From: Euclidia mi
Taxonomy: Eukaryota; Arthropoda; Insecta; Lepidoptera; Erebidae
Reading direction: 5' to 3'
DNA: 64,000 nt
NCBI GenBank assembly: GCA_944739405.2
Contig: OX123197.2
Location: forward strand, 54,226,047-54,290,046
Under the pieces are notes generated by a model. That model was not told where the DNA came from, did no database searches, and saw nothing but the letters and a program-made list of their open reading frames with translations. Position numbers and translations under genes: made by a program. Position 1 is the first letter of the stretch, and every line of letters begins with the position of its first letter. Of the stretch, positions 1 through 11,587 are shown in pieces.

Positions 1-700
1 ATAATTTAGAAACAAACCTGTTGTCAAATCACAGTTAATTGTGCGCTGTTTACATGTGACGTGGTCGCGTTTGTCAGTTGATTGCAAGGAAACAATATTG
101 ATACAACGACACATTAGCGCAGGGTATTCTAGATGTTATAAATAATACATCATTCTGGTCAGATCATGAGAATCGGCTCGATTTTCAATCTGGACAGATT
201 TTAATAAAAATATGTACGATTTTTATGAATGCTTCTACATTACATGAATAATATGAAATAAAGAATATAATATGTAATAATGTATGTGTGTCTGTTCTGT
301 TATCTGCTTGCCATAGAATAAGATTTACCTACTTTGGTTTTACCAAAGTTGTCCCAGTGACTATGTTTATGTAATCACGAAATATTTAATTTAATGTTTA
401 CTTTCAAATTACTATCTACCCCCTAACTACACGTAACGATATAGCAAAAAAAGTTATTCGCACCTATATTGGAACTTCACAAACAAAGCCATACTAAAAA
501 TATTTCTATGGATCAAAAAAGTATTCTCCTATTTAGGATTCTATCCATGCAACACAAATGTGGTAGTGGCTTATTAGCCATGAAAAGCACGGATTTTCTT
601 AATTTTGCTCATTTATAGGAGTACCTATTTATAGAGTTATTTATGGAGTTTCTGTAAAATATTCAAACCAAAAATATTTTTAGATACAGTTCGGGTGTGT
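1..700. other. non-coding AT-rich DNA
   Basis: No reading frame, RNA gene or recognisable mobile element is visible. The stretch is AT-rich with ordinary short A/T runs. Most likely intergenic or intronic DNA, or very old repeat remains. Confidence 0.5.
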
Positions 701-713
701 GTCTTGTGCAACA

Positions 714-766
714 TATTAATAAGTTGTTGCTGTGTGTCCCGGACTCACAGCAACAACTTATTAATA
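714..766. repeat. near-perfect hairpin (21-bp arms)
   Basis: Positions 714-734 and 746-766 are exact inverted copies (arm begins TATTAATAAGTTG). The 11-nt spacer can itself pair at 736-739 with 741-744, so the fold is almost continuous over 53 nt. It adjoins a degenerate tRNA-like segment at 785-865, so it may be the body of an old SINE or a small fold-back element. A transcribed hairpin is possible but nothing here shows transcription. Confidence 0.75.
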
Positions 767-784
767 CACAAAGCGTAAATTGCC

Positions 785-865
785 CCGCATGGAAAACGAA
801 CCCAAAACACTGCTCCCTCCCAATAGGCCGCTAAAACCATTACGCCATCACCGTTCTCAGTTGAA
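785..865 (-). repeat. degenerate tRNA-derived SINE head
   Basis: Read on the minus strand, TGGCGTAATGG fits the RNA polymerase III A-box consensus (TRGYNNARNNG). GGGTTCGTTTT lies at tRNA-like spacing and differs from the B-box consensus (GGTTCGANNCC) in one or two bases. No closed acceptor stem is visible, so this is a SINE head and not a working tRNA. The 714-766 hairpin lies directly downstream in this orientation. Confidence 0.5.
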
Positions 866-1129
866 TAAAGCACCATAACCAATAAAGATCGTTGCTAAAA
901 AATTGGTAGCAACGCCAAGATTCCACCCTTTGTGCATTTATTCCAAGTTATATATTCAGAATTGCGCTTGGCAAACGTTGCGTTCTCATAACTGCCTATT
1001 TCCGTAATCACTGCTTCAATGATTCTGAGGTTTCGGTTTGAGGAAGATTTTTATCTGCTTACTGTGCTTTTCAAGCTAAGAAAGGATTGTTTATATAAAT
1101 ACAAGTAGCTGAGCCCATGGTTACACGCG

Positions 1130-1322
1130 AGTTATTAAGGGTTAGTGCTCTGCACTCGTCACTCGTAGCGTGATCTCATGTAGCCTTTAACCTTTCTCGT
1201 TAAATGGGCTATCCAACACAAAAAAATATTATTCGAATTGAACCAGTCGTTCCTGAGATAAAAAAGTTCATCCAAATGAACATACAAACAAACTCTTCAG
1301 CTTTATAATATTGGCAAAGATT
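1130..1322 (-). repeat. dispersed repeat, 'TTTATAATA...AAGCTGAAGAG' family, copy 1
   Basis: In reverse orientation this matches the segment at 2487-2676 and the one at 24905-25076: an AAGCTGAAGAG end, then an 'all-purpose' block around CAGGAACTACTGGTCC, then a TGGGCTATC-like block. I recall this family as abundant in lepidopteran genomes. Its class (short LINE tail, SINE or Helitron-like) cannot be settled here. Confidence 0.5.
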
Positions 1323-1703
1323 TAAATACGCGCTATATAGATAGTGTTTCAGATAAGTTCGTTGCGGGTTTTACGACCCGAAACGAACTCATCCCAAAAA
1401 CTTACGAGTGTCAAAATTCGAGGTATTTAATGGTCGCTGTTAATGATCCAGGCTCATAGCTTGTACAGTAGGATCATTCCTAGTGAGGGATTATTACTTC
1501 CATGATAAACGACCGGTCGCAATATTTGATCTATTTAAGGATTGAACTACAGTGCTTACTAGTGATTTAACATATTTAGCATATTCTTTTATGAGCTTAT
1601 GTCAAATGTGTATAGCTCGAATATTGTGACTGGCCGTTATTCGCCGTTGCTGAACACGACTGCACAGATGTATTACCATGTTGGTAAGATCGAGTACTTT
1701 CTA

Positions 1704-1762
1704 GTAACTTTTCTCCTTTCAAAGGAGAGGCCTATTGCAGCAGTAGACTGTAAGGGGCTGAA
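1704..1762 (+). repeat. LINE-tail fragment (GGAGAGGCCTA...CAGCAGT)
   Basis: TTTCAAAGGAGAGGCCTA, followed by a CAGCAGTAGACTGTAA-like segment and GGGCTGA, matches the complement of the tail elements at 34502-34735 and 48364-48625. It is a short diverged piece of that family's 3' end. Confidence 0.5.
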
Positions 1763-2486
1763 GGTACACCGTGTTGTTACAAGAGATATGTATGCAAGTA
1801 CTCTTTGCTCACAATTGTGATTCTCAAACTAATTTAAAATGCTCATCCATCTATAAACCTCTAAAGCGGTACACGAATAATCACATCATACACTAATACG
1901 GCGTAATTTATAGGCCTTGAACACATCGCGGATAATCGCAAAATGCCCGCCACGTATACGATTTAACGCATGATCGCTCACGGATTGGACTGGCGTTTAC
2001 AGACAGCAATGGGATTATTGTATACGCCCAAACGGCGCACGGCCGAAAGGCCGCGGTGGTTATGCGTGTTAAATTTCAGCATTCCGTTCAATATTAAAGC
2101 AAAGTTTGCGCCTGTCAGTCCCGAGAATACGGTTGTCTAGTTTTAGGATGTGAAAATATTTCGTCTATATATAAAAAGATACGCCCTGACTCCATGCCCT
2201 GACTGGTCATCGCAGAGCCTATGCTACCAAAGTTAGAATCATAGCAGGATATTTTAATATCCTATCCCATTACCTAAACTCTGCTGATTTTGTGACTTCT
2301 ACTATGCAGCTCGAAGGATCCATGGCCGATGGGACAAGAAGACTCTGGAGGCCACTCCAGGGCCGAAAGTGACACAAAGGACTCTTAGACTAGAAAAAAC
2401 TATTTGTGAAACTCACAAAGTTGTAGTGTTAAACAACGAGCCGGCCACATAAACCACTACACTATACCTGCAGTGAATCTGTTCTA

Positions 2487-2676
2487 ATATTATAAAGCTG
2501 AAGAGATTGTTTGATTGAACGCGCAAATCTCAGGAACTACTGGTCCAATTTGAATATTTATTTTAGTGCTAGCTAATCCATGAAAATGAAATATCTAACT
2601 CAAAAAAACACGACTGTGAAGCAGTAGTTATCAATAATAATTGAAAGGTGTAGCTGCGGGCTCAGCTAGTCTATGT
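2487..2676 (+). repeat. dispersed repeat, 'AAGCTGAAGAG' family, copy 2
   Basis: Runs from TATTATAAAGCTGAAGAG through CAGGAACTACTGGTCC to a GCTCAGCTAGT end. Same family as 1130-1322 and 24905-25076. The CAGCTAGT terminus resembles the ACTAGCTG starts of the repeats at 51017 and 62838, so these may be opposite ends or relatives of one group. Confidence 0.55.
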
Positions 2677-2679
2677 ATA

Positions 2680-4260
2680 AAATAAAATCTATCAAATATC
2701 AAACGTGTCGTATTAGCAATTTCCTGAAAACGACATTTTTCTCGTTTCATGTGACATATATCACAGGTAAGACATATTACAAGTACTTCTGATATTTTCA
2801 TATATTATAACACGTGCAAACTAAAGAATATTTTGTTCAATATTTGTTACTTCGTCTACAACTCCGGCCGCGTGGTTGTCGGTTATCGCGGTAAGAAGTA
2901 TCCTGAAAGTCACCCTCCAGCCTGCTAGCTATTTACACAACTATAAAATTCCTACCATAATGTCTTCGTTACGAAGTGACAAGAAAAACAAATAAACAAG
3001 CAAACACAATTTCGCATTTATAATAATAGTATGTAGTAACTGAAGCGATAGCCTAGTGGAGAAAGCAAGAGAATGAAGAGTTGCAGAGAAAACTGGAAAA
3101 AAACTTTCGAATTGAATTTAACTTTTTTTTGCTTATTCATCGTATCTACTCACTAGCTATTTAAGATCAGTACTAAGATATTACCGTAACGATTATCAAA
3201 TATATTTATAACAGCGTCTAAAACGCGTTAAGCCTGTACTCCGAGTCATGGAGTAAGCGATAGTTACCTGACCCCACAAACTCATTCACCCCATTTCATT
3301 CAACCGTGGAATGTCTCTTCTCCTTTGGGTTGAGGAAGTCGGACAGCAGTCATAGATATAACCATAATAACGCTTTGACGATGATGATACCAACTTAAAA
3401 ATAATATAGCATTGCACACCAAGGTATGTGTTTATGCTTTCAACATACAAATCTGTAAACAAACGGTATAAACCTAAAGGTTTTTATTGTTCATTAACTT
3501 ACTAGTATAGCGTAATAAACAGTTTTAGTTAAACACCAACCATATTGGATCACAAAGAGCTATAAACCAAAGCGTGATACAATCACACGACTCCCGCGAA
3601 GTATTACTACCAATTTATTAGCTCAATACGACATATTACTGCGTTTCATCCAAACTATACGAAAACGTAAACAGAAAATAGACTCTAAATCGATTAATGT
3701 ATGGTTTAGTTTTGAGTGGAGATGCTGATAACAATAATGCATGGTTGTAAAACCCTCAAAAAGTGGTGGAATTATAGTGTGTAAGTAGAGAATTGATGTT
3801 GGATTGTAGTACGAGGTGCTGCTGCATGTCTTCCGATTTGTTATATCCATGTTAAGGCCTTATCTTTCTACCTCTGAATAGGTCTTCATCATATCTTTAT
3901 CATAGATCCATCGTAGAGCATAAACTAATATACTAAAAGCTAGAAACACGCGAAATGAACAGTGTCTTTCTTTTACAACATGGACGCATTAAGAGAAAGG
4001 ATTTTTTAGGTTCACGTACCGTTGACAAATTAATTGTTTTCGAAGCTATAAAAGTGCGGCCAATAGTTCCATACGAATCTAGAACTGACTGCTTAACTGT
4101 ACGAACGGAGTATTGGTTTAAGGGGCCGATTCAAATATTTTTATCTGACTATAGGACGGGCTAGGCCTTTACCAGAGGATGCCCGCTGCTAACACATATT
4201 ATATAGTCTGAGTTGTTTAGTAAAGGTGCACTAAGAATGGATTTCCCGAAATGTCCACAA
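2680..4260. other. non-coding DNA, no gene seen
   Basis: Only short chance reading frames occur. The segment 3041-3060 (GCGATAGCCTAGTGGA) resembles the head of the SINE at 49526 but is not followed by a clear match. I see no promoter, RNA gene or complete repeat. Confidence 0.45.
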
Positions 4261-4588
4261 GACCGGGTGGGTAATAGGGTGGGTACGTTCGTATAGAGAA
4301 GAAGAAATGTTTTTCTATTGATATGCGCTAGCGATAAAAATGTGTCATTGGGGTATAAGAACTAACATAGAAAAAATGGGGATAATCGAATAACATCTTC
4401 TGCCTCCGGATTGACCTTCAAATATGAAAAAAATATCATAAATTTCTTATTTACAATTTTTTTTAAATAATTCTTTTTATAATGAATGATTGATATCAAC
4501 AAAAATACTTTATATTAGAAAAATGTATTTTAATTAATAATGATGATATAAGCAAAATAAAGTAAAAATTTTGTGTTCTTAAGATAAT

Positions 4589-6799
4589 TTACTCTACACG
4601 AAAATCCTTTTTACTATCAAATTTGGGCATAAGTTTACGCGATTCAATCTTGGCTTTGATGAATCCTTCACGAGCTGATTTTGAGCATACACTTCCTGAA
4701 GCTTCAGTCACAGTTTTTATTGCCCTCTCAACGGCCTGAGTGGGACAAGGTAAACGCAAAAAATCTATTTTATTGTCCTCTTCGACAATTACGAGACATT
4801 TTAATTCTTCAGTAGGAATTTGCATCAAAATAGATGGCTCTGTAACTTGACTTTGCCAGTTAATAAGGTCATAATAAACTTCAGCATCCAGGTTTATGTC
4901 CGGAACCTGAAACAGCCTCAATTTTTGTGGTTTTTCAGCTGGTGCTTTTAAAATCCAGCGCAGTGCCAATTCTCTTACATGTTTTTCATTGTGTGTTAAC
5001 ATTGACCGTAAGAGATTTTCAGCATGGGCGTAATAACCGTTGCGTTGTATTACAGGATCAATAATTGCCTTGAATTCTGTCGTCAAACCTTGAAATTAAA
5101 TGCCATAAATGTCTTCCTCCGTCCTTACAACTTGGGTGACTTTTAATGTCAAATCATGTCGGAGCATAAACTTTGACCACATAGGTTGCTAAAGTAACAA
5201 GTTTATTTGATGGATCTGATGATTTAATGTAGAGGCGAAGAATCCTGTTAGCACGCGTCAGCCACCTAGGATGAGACATCTTTCCAAGGGATTTGTGAAC
5301 TAAATCTTCAGGACATTCACCAGATATAGTAGCCGACACTATTCTGTACAAATACAACTGCCGACACTATTCTGTACAAATACAATCTTTCGTATCTATC
5401 GGTGGCATTTGACCTGGAATGTTTCGAAATGTCACAATAGGTTTTTCTTCACAATTTTCTAAAGCTTTTCCGATTTCACCTGCCAAAGTTCTTGGACCAG
5501 AAATCTCACTATCAACTGATGAAAATAAATGTCGAAACGGCAATTCATTCATATGCAGCAAACAAATTAACCACTGCCACGGTCTGTTTAATCTTTTTTC
5601 AATTAATCTAATAACATCCCTAATTTTCTGACGTACACATTAGTTCCATCACACCTAATAGCCATCAATTTGTCAAAAAATACATTTTCAGTCAAAAGAA
5701 AATTATAAATTTCGTTTTCTATAGATTTAGCAGTTCCTGATGCAGGTGTGATATGAGCCAAATATATGCTATCTGGTTCTTTGATTAAGGATATATGTTG
5801 CTCAATTATGAAGTCCTTATAGACTCGTCCACCTGTTTTCTTGGTAACCAAAGTTTTATCTTTTCTACCGTCAAAGTAAAACGCAGGTACCAGGCGAAGA
5901 TTCTGTTTCTGAATTACGTGTCTACTTTTCGTTCTCTCTCTTCTCAGTTTACTTTTATCAATAAAAGGCATCTTATTTTCGTGCAATACAACAGAAGCTA
6001 TAGCGGCAGCAGCTCTATCTGATACCCCTTACCGATCGCAGGTTTGGGACAATGTTGAATAGTTCATGGATACAGGAGCTTCCACCGTCGATTTCTTAAT
6101 TTGTGTGGGTTGAAAATCTTTACTGTCAGTTGATTTATCAGATAATGACGATGACGTGCTACTGGTTTCTTTGGTTTCTCGACTAGTGGTACAAGGATTC
6201 GTGGATGATTCTTTTGATTTTTTCTCTTTCAGCTTTCTTTTTAAACGTTTTTAATTTTTTTTTTGTTGATACCCCGTCTGTGTTTCCTATTATCATATTT
6301 CGTACAGATCTTTGGTCCGTCAAAAAACTTTGTTCACTAAGGGGGACTTTCTTCACTTTAGGGCAAGTACATTTTGTAAAATCTGTGCACTTGCAAGTAC
6401 AAATATCAAACAAACCTTTCCTAGAAGCAATTAACTCTTCTAAACAGTTTTGAGGTATTTTCGAATGAGATTTCAATATATTTTTGAACTTTAGGTGATA
6501 AGCTTTAAGCATTTTTTGCACTCTTTCATGTGATAAAATTGGTAATGATGCTTTCTTCTATAAAATTCTATTTTTTCGATGACAACATCAGCAACTTCTT
6601 GATAAATTGGTTCTTTTCTAGTGTCCTTGTTGATTTTAATGTCACATCTCGTCCACTCGTAGCACTTTATCACTTCATAAGTCGGAAGCATATTGTCTTT
6701 TACGTCACTTGTATCACCAAATATAGGACATTTAGAACCTGGTTCAACCAAACACTTCACAGTTATAAGCTTGCTCAAATGTAAACAAAACATTGACAT
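4589..6799 (-). pseudogene. transposase-like protein of an uncharacterised family, broken
   Basis: One gene can be followed on the minus strand through several frames: 6799-6491, 6521-6183, 5986-5603, 5561-5367, 5357-5154 and 5086-4589. Landmarks in order are a cysteine cluster (CTCKCTDFTKCTCPK, about 6380), a linker ending in SDRAAAAIAS, YFDGRKDKT, AIRCDGTNV, LLHMNELPFRHLF, SHPRWLT.ANRILRLY, VVKVYAPT and TQAVERAIKTVTEAS, then a stop. The spaced acidic residues (YFDG, CDGT) suggest an RNase H-like DDE/D nuclease, but that is inference. I recall multicopy unannotated relatives in insects and Hydra; this was not searched. Lesions include frameshifts near 6500, 5620 and 5090, a 28-bp duplication at 5332-5387 and a nonsense codon at the VYAPT site where Trp is expected. 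Confidence 0.65.
5332..5387. repeat. 28-bp tandem duplication inside the transposase
   Basis: GCCGACACTATTCTGTACAA and the next few bases occur twice in a row, at 5332-5359 and 5360-5387, identical except at the last two positions. Since 28 is not a multiple of three, it shifts the reading frame of the transposase-like gene. This looks like replication slippage after the element lost function. Confidence 0.9.
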
Positions 6800-7099
6800 G
6801 TAAATATTTATGTTTTGGGTATCGTAGTACTAGAACGTATTATTCTAATATAAATAAAAGTAGTTTTGATAGTGTGGGTAGTTTGATATTTATTATTACG
6901 ATAGCTTTGAAACATCAACTTTTGTGTTAAAAATTACGAAACTTTAAACCTGATCCGGAGGCAGTTACACTGCACCAATTGCAATAATATTAAAAATACG
7001 TCATACCAGCATTAAATGACAACTTATTATTGCTAGCGAAATCCATAATTTAAATAAAAAGTTTTTTGACCCACCCTAGTGGGTAATACAGATAGAAAT

Positions 7100-7530
7100 A
7101 GTTAAAATAAAGTGTGGGCGTAGCTGTGGGCATCCTATAGAAATATACAGGTTGTCACAAGACCCATCACCAAGCCGAAGTCTACTCGTTGTGGACATCA
7201 TGCCAAGTCATACTAACCAAAAATAATACGTGAGAAACTATTTTGTTTTAAAGTTTTCACATTATTTAAACCGCAATTAAAAGCGCGCGCGTGCAATGCT
7301 GTAAATAACTACTTATCCATGGGATTATAGGGCATCCAAAGAACATTTTGGCGGGGTAAATGCATCGATTTTGTACCTAACTAGAAAAAATCCATACTAA
7401 CTTTGAGCCTCAATATCTCCTGAACCAGTAATTTCCCAGGTATGGTGCCGAAGTAAAAAATGTTCGTAGTGATTGGTACAACATGGGATTTCAGTTTTCG
7501 TTGAGGGTCTTTTTACACCCTGTATATTTT
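7100..7530. other. non-coding DNA flanking the SINE
   Basis: No gene is visible. A TTTTTACACCCTGTATA motif at about 7510-7526 is of the kind that ends some insect transposons, but no partner end was found nearby. Confidence 0.4.
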
Positions 7531-7534
7531 TTTA

Positions 7535-7781
7535 GACTCACGCCTGTATCTCCGAAAGGGTAGGCAAAGGTGTAATATTACACCCACATTTCTCCATGAT
7601 TTTTTTTAGGTGCCACGTAATAGGACGCGAGCCTATTGCCGCTACCGGGCACATCACCAGACTCCAAGGTGCTACTGAGAATTCGGAAAAACCCAGTAAC
7701 ACTTTTGCCCGACTCGGTAATCGAACCCGGGACCTCCGATCAGCAGTCGCATACGCTATCCACTGGACCACGGAGACAGTC
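7535..7781 (-). mobile_element. tRNA-derived SINE with RTE-like tail
   Basis: On the minus strand the 5' end has TGGTCCAGTGG, an exact A-box, and GGGTTCGATTACC, a good B-box. The 3' part holds the CGAGCCTATTGCCGCT core and ends in CCCTTTCGGAGATACAGGCG-type sequence. That 3' end matches the end of the LINE-C tails at 18885, 44937 and 62185, as expected for a SINE that borrows its partner LINE's 3' end. The 3' half also matches 23549-23784 and 26007-26232, whose 5' halves differ. Confidence 0.75.
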
Positions 7782-8285
7782 TAGTAATTATATGCAGAAT
7801 AATCCACTTTTCATTCGCGTTTCTACATCAACATTCCTAACTAACCACGCCCGTAAAATTCCATTGCAGTTGTCTGCATATTAAATGGTAGAGCGGACTG
7901 ATTAAGTTCCGCAGTAGTGGTACATTCGTAGCAGCTTACTTTTGGCGAGTAAGCTAGTTCTGTGTTCTTGGTTCTGTAGTATGTAGGATGGTTTAATTTA
8001 ATCTATAGTGAAGTTGGTTGCATAGATCTAGGGTTAGTTTCGTTGGTTTTTGCTTGGTTTGATTAATAATTGGTGTTGGATAATCTTCCATTTATTAGTA
8101 TAGCGTCACTTTATCTAGATTCCTAATTCTAGTATAGTAGATTACAGTCAAAATATTGAATTGTTATATGTATCCATAGACACGCTAAACTTATAACACA
8201 ATTTATTTATTAGCGAAGGTTGCATAATTAGTTCTAATTTGAAACTAAAATGGTACACAAATTAAAATTATTTAAATATAATTGT

Positions 8286-8786
8286 TGGTTCGGCGATACA
8301 CCGAAACCGTAGGTAGGTTCTAGGCGATTTGGAAAAAATGGACTGTATTTAAAGGAAGAGGATGTAGGAAGAGGTGATTGTGAGTGGGTATAGGATATTT
8401 CAAGGATGGAGGGCACTTACCTTATACGGCAATCTTCTTCGTTTCCGAAGGGCAGTCTGCTGGTGGTTTCGTGACGCAGCTGCTTGTTTTCACTTCACTA
8501 CACAGTCACGTCCACTTGCGAGCGGTTTTTTAAGAGGTAATAACTATAGCGGGAGCGGCGCGGGTGATCCGGTCAAGCGGACGAGTATCGCGAATCGAAT
8601 GTTCTTGAAAGTTCTGGACTGTCACTCGCGTCGACGATCGCGGCGACCAATCAGGCGAAAGGCAGTGCCTCTTCCAGGGAGTGGGATAGAGAGGGACGGA
8701 AATATGGTATCGCTCACACTAGGCAAGCGTGGAACGATTGATGTTGATGCGATTAGTTATAGATAGGAAGGTAGATGGCGCTACCA
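8286..8786 (-). repeat. BEL-1 3' LTR
   Basis: 501 bp, beginning TGGTTCGGCGAT and ending GGCGCTACCA on the plus strand. It aligns end to end with 14657-15153 apart from a 3-bp and a 1-bp indel and about nine substitutions. Confidence 0.95.
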
Positions 8787-8800
8787 TATCCCCCCGGCCC
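8787..8800 (-). promoter_or_regulatory. BEL-1 polypurine tract
   Basis: Directly next to the 3' LTR the minus strand reads GGGCCGGGGGGATA, a purine-rich run of the kind that primes plus-strand DNA synthesis in LTR elements. Assigned from position and composition only. Confidence 0.6.
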
Positions 8801-8995
8801 TAAAGGGTTGCCTTTAAAAAAAAAATAGAATTGAACTTAGCTATGTTGGGTGTACTACCGCATAACCCATCAATAAGCTAAGACAGCGATATGACAATAG
8901 AATTAATCTAAATTAACTTTAGCGAAAACTACAAACGCAATAATAGCGAAAACTACTAACTAAATACTTAAACTAAGAGGTAGGTCCAACTTCAG

Positions 8996-9858
8996 GCTAG
9001 ATCTCACTGAGTTGGATGCGGACAGAGACGTACAACAGGGCGCACGTAACTCCCTTTGGTGGTTTTCACGGTAACAACGCGAGTTGTACCGTCCTTGGAA
9101 GTATGCAATTTCTCTACGATGGCTAACGGCCATGAAAGCGGCGGAGCATTATCATGTATTATGACGACCAACGTACCCTCCTGTATAGGGGATGCAGGAC
9201 TATTCCACTTGGATCTAGCCTAGCTGGTGTAGATATTCCGCACGCCAGCGCCGCCAGAACGACTGCACGAGTTTATCCAGCAGAGTATGTCTCTGGAGCA
9301 AGCTTGAAGAGTCTGCTTCAGGAGCCGGAAATGACGATAATGGCACTGTGTTCAGAAAATGTGCAGGGCTTAACGCGGATGGTTCTGCAGGGTCACTACT
9401 CAATGTCGTGAGCGGACGCGAGTTGATCAGTGCCTCGACTTGTGCAAGGACAGTTAAAAGCTCTTCGTAAGAGAGGATCTGTTGACCTATAACCTTGAAG
9501 AGATGCGTTTTAATTACTTTGACCATGCTTTCCCAACATCCACCGAAATGCGGTGATGCTGGTGGAATAAACTTCCAGTCAATATGATTTATGGAAAGTT
9601 CTTCCTGAATACGAGTACGATATTCTTCCCTGAAAACTTATAAAGGTCGCGTAAATAAGAGCTTGCGCCCACAAAACAAGTGCCGTTACCCGTGTACAAA
9701 CACTGTATAGGGCCGTGCCGTGAGAGAAATCGTTTAAGGGCTGCCAGGAATGACACCGTGCTTAAATCTGTCGCAACTTCAATATGCGTAGCGCGCGTCG
9801 TTAAGCATGTAAAAATACATAGCCAGGCTTTACGGCTTTTAACACCTCGACCACGCAC
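8996..9858 (-). pseudogene. BEL-1 integrase core and C-terminal tail, frameshifted
   Basis: Catalytic-core text is visible (WLCIFTCLTTRATHIEV at about 9830-9780). The second catalytic aspartate in the SDNGT-type motif is replaced: it reads YTGNGTCFVG. The third catalytic residue (PHFGGCWES) is kept in another frame near 9545. The frame that follows carries the standard BEL region INSRPLTTLSSDP and ends at 9215. The C-terminal tail, including WPLAIVEKLH and YVRPVVRLCP, lies in a different frame down to about 9000. At least three frame breaks and the lost aspartate mean it is inactive. Confidence 0.85.
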
Positions 9859-11564
9859 TGGCGTATACTGCAGTGGTCCTGCGTTATCACAACCGGTGTG
9901 TGTAAACGCTTTAACAACCTGGTTGACGCTTTAACAACCTGGTTGACGCGCTGGCTAGGGAGATCGGCCATGGGAGGGAAAGTCGGACGCGGACGAAATT
10001 TGAAACAGACGTTACAATTATGTATTCTGTGACAAATTATTCGTCGAGCGGCTAAAATCCAATACTTATGCCTAAGTAAGGACATAAGCAACTCCTGACC
10101 GGCATGGAGGTGCTTCTTGTGATAAAAATCAACAAGAAGGTCGACAACATGATCATGTCGCGGCAGAATACAAGGATGTTTGTAGTTATAAGGTTCATCC
10201 GAATTTGACAGACGACCCCCAACGCGTATGACGCCGTGTTCATCGAGAAACGGCTTGAGTCTAAGGATAGCGGGAGAACAAGGTACATTGTCTTTCAAAT
10301 TTTGAATGTCGTTACTAAAATGAACAGCCTGTACAGCTCGTAGTAACTTACATTCTGCGAATTTGATATCAGTACTTGATACAAAAGTCTCATTAGGTAG
10401 GTGCCTAAGAAACCTATAGACATAAACGATGGCGCGGAGTAACTTAGACCACGATGACATGCGTAGTGCGAGTGCATAGATGGGAGACTCCGCAACCTCA
10501 GCAATCACGGGATAAGAAACAGACTTCCGTTCGGGTACATCTTTGTCTTCTGCACTGTGGTCAAAGGGTTGCATGGGCCATTCTGACGGATCATGGGAGA
10601 TCCATGAAGGTCCACGACGCCACAATGGATGATGCAGAAGATTAAGTGGAGTGACACCACGAGACAAGCAATCTGCGGGGTTCTCAATACCCGCGACGTG
10701 ATTGAAACAAGTAGCAGGAACCAGTTCAATCAATTTGCTAACGCGGTTGGTGACAAAAGTCTGCCAGCGATGAGGAGAAGAATGAATCCAAGCGAGCACT
10801 ACTTTGGAGTCGGAAAATGCATATAATTTATAAATGGGGTAGTGGGGCAAAACTGTGTCTTGAACCTTGCGGAGCAACTGAGACAGCAGAAGGGCCGCGC
10901 ACAACTCAAGTCTCGCAACTGAAATTGTTTTAACAGGCGAGACCTTAGACTTGGCACAAACTAACTGCACCGAGTAGTTAGAACCAATGCGGACTTGCAG
11001 ATATACCACTCCGCCGTAAGCACGCTCGCTGGCGTCAGCGAAACCTATCAAGTTGATGGTACATCCATCTACCAACCCAAGATGACGCGGAATAGTAACT
11101 TTATTGAGCGCGGTAAGCTCAATACAAAACTGGCCCCAAGCGGCGACAATATGGTCAAGGGGTGTTTCATCCCACTCACACTTTGATAGCCAAAGCTCTT
11201 TGATCAAGAGCTTGGCGTACAAAATTGTGGGAGCCACAAAACCCATTATGTCCCATAGTCGAGCCACTGTGGACAGCATAGTGCGTTTGGTGCACTTATC
11301 ATCTGGTGGTGAGACGTCAAACCGAAAACTATCACAGGATTTGTCCCAGCGTAAACCGAGAACTTTATGCGGTACAGACTTCTCATACTCAATGTCTGGA
11401 GAAGCCTTATGAGAATCTGGTATGCGTGCGAGAACCTCCTTAGAGTTGCTTGTCCATTTGACAAGATCAAACTGGCCTTGCTTGAAAAGCTGAATGAGCT
11501 CTTCACAAAGCGAAATTGCTAGCGGAGCGGGTATTACACTACAGGCAAGGTAATCCATATACAA
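9801..11564 (-). pseudogene. BEL-1 pol: RT C-terminus, RNase H and integrase zinc domain
   Basis: 587 codons are open. The frame opens at the RT active-site region, which reads YMDYL where family members have YVDD. RNase H follows with its acidic residues in place (GFADASERAYGG, ARLELCAALL, AFSDSKVVLAWI). The integrase N-terminal zinc domain comes next (HKKHLHAG, CNVCFKFRP). The frame leaves the integrase at a 20-bp duplication (9907-9946). RT fingers and most of the palm are absent upstream, where the pentamer array begins. Confidence 0.9.
9907..9946. repeat. 20-bp tandem duplication in BEL-1 integrase
   Basis: CGCTTTAACAACCTGGTTGA occurs twice in a row (9907-9926 and 9927-9946) without mismatch. 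A 20-bp insertion shifts the frame and ends the pol reading frame early. It must be young, as the copies are identical. Confidence 0.95.
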
Positions 11565-11587
11565 AGCGGGAGTGTAGTATAATATAG

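Larger units (their letters stand above)
4274..7079 (-). mobile_element. DNA transposon with long degenerate inverted ends (unclassified)
   Basis: The two ends are inverted relatives. Each starts [A/C]TAGGGTGGGT. Each then has CGCTAGC followed by an ATAA...TGTCATT block, 52 and 41 bp in. Each then has CTGCCTCCGGAT about 126 and 115 bp in. The constant 11-bp offset shows collinear arms of about 130 bp. TGGGTA flanks both sides (4268-4273 and 7080-7085), a likely 6-bp target duplication, though the left flank itself resembles the terminus, so 8 bp cannot be excluded. The interior carries the transposase-like pseudogene at 4589-6799. At about 2.8 kb the element looks full length but inactive. 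Confidence 0.7.

Noticed and set aside
6000..6100. Intron inside the transposase-like gene between 6183 and 5986
   Set aside because: Reading can be followed across in broken frames (SDRAAAAIAS); decay explains the gaps without an intron.
8374..8766. 130-codon plus-strand frame
   Set aside because: Lies wholly within the BEL-1 LTR.
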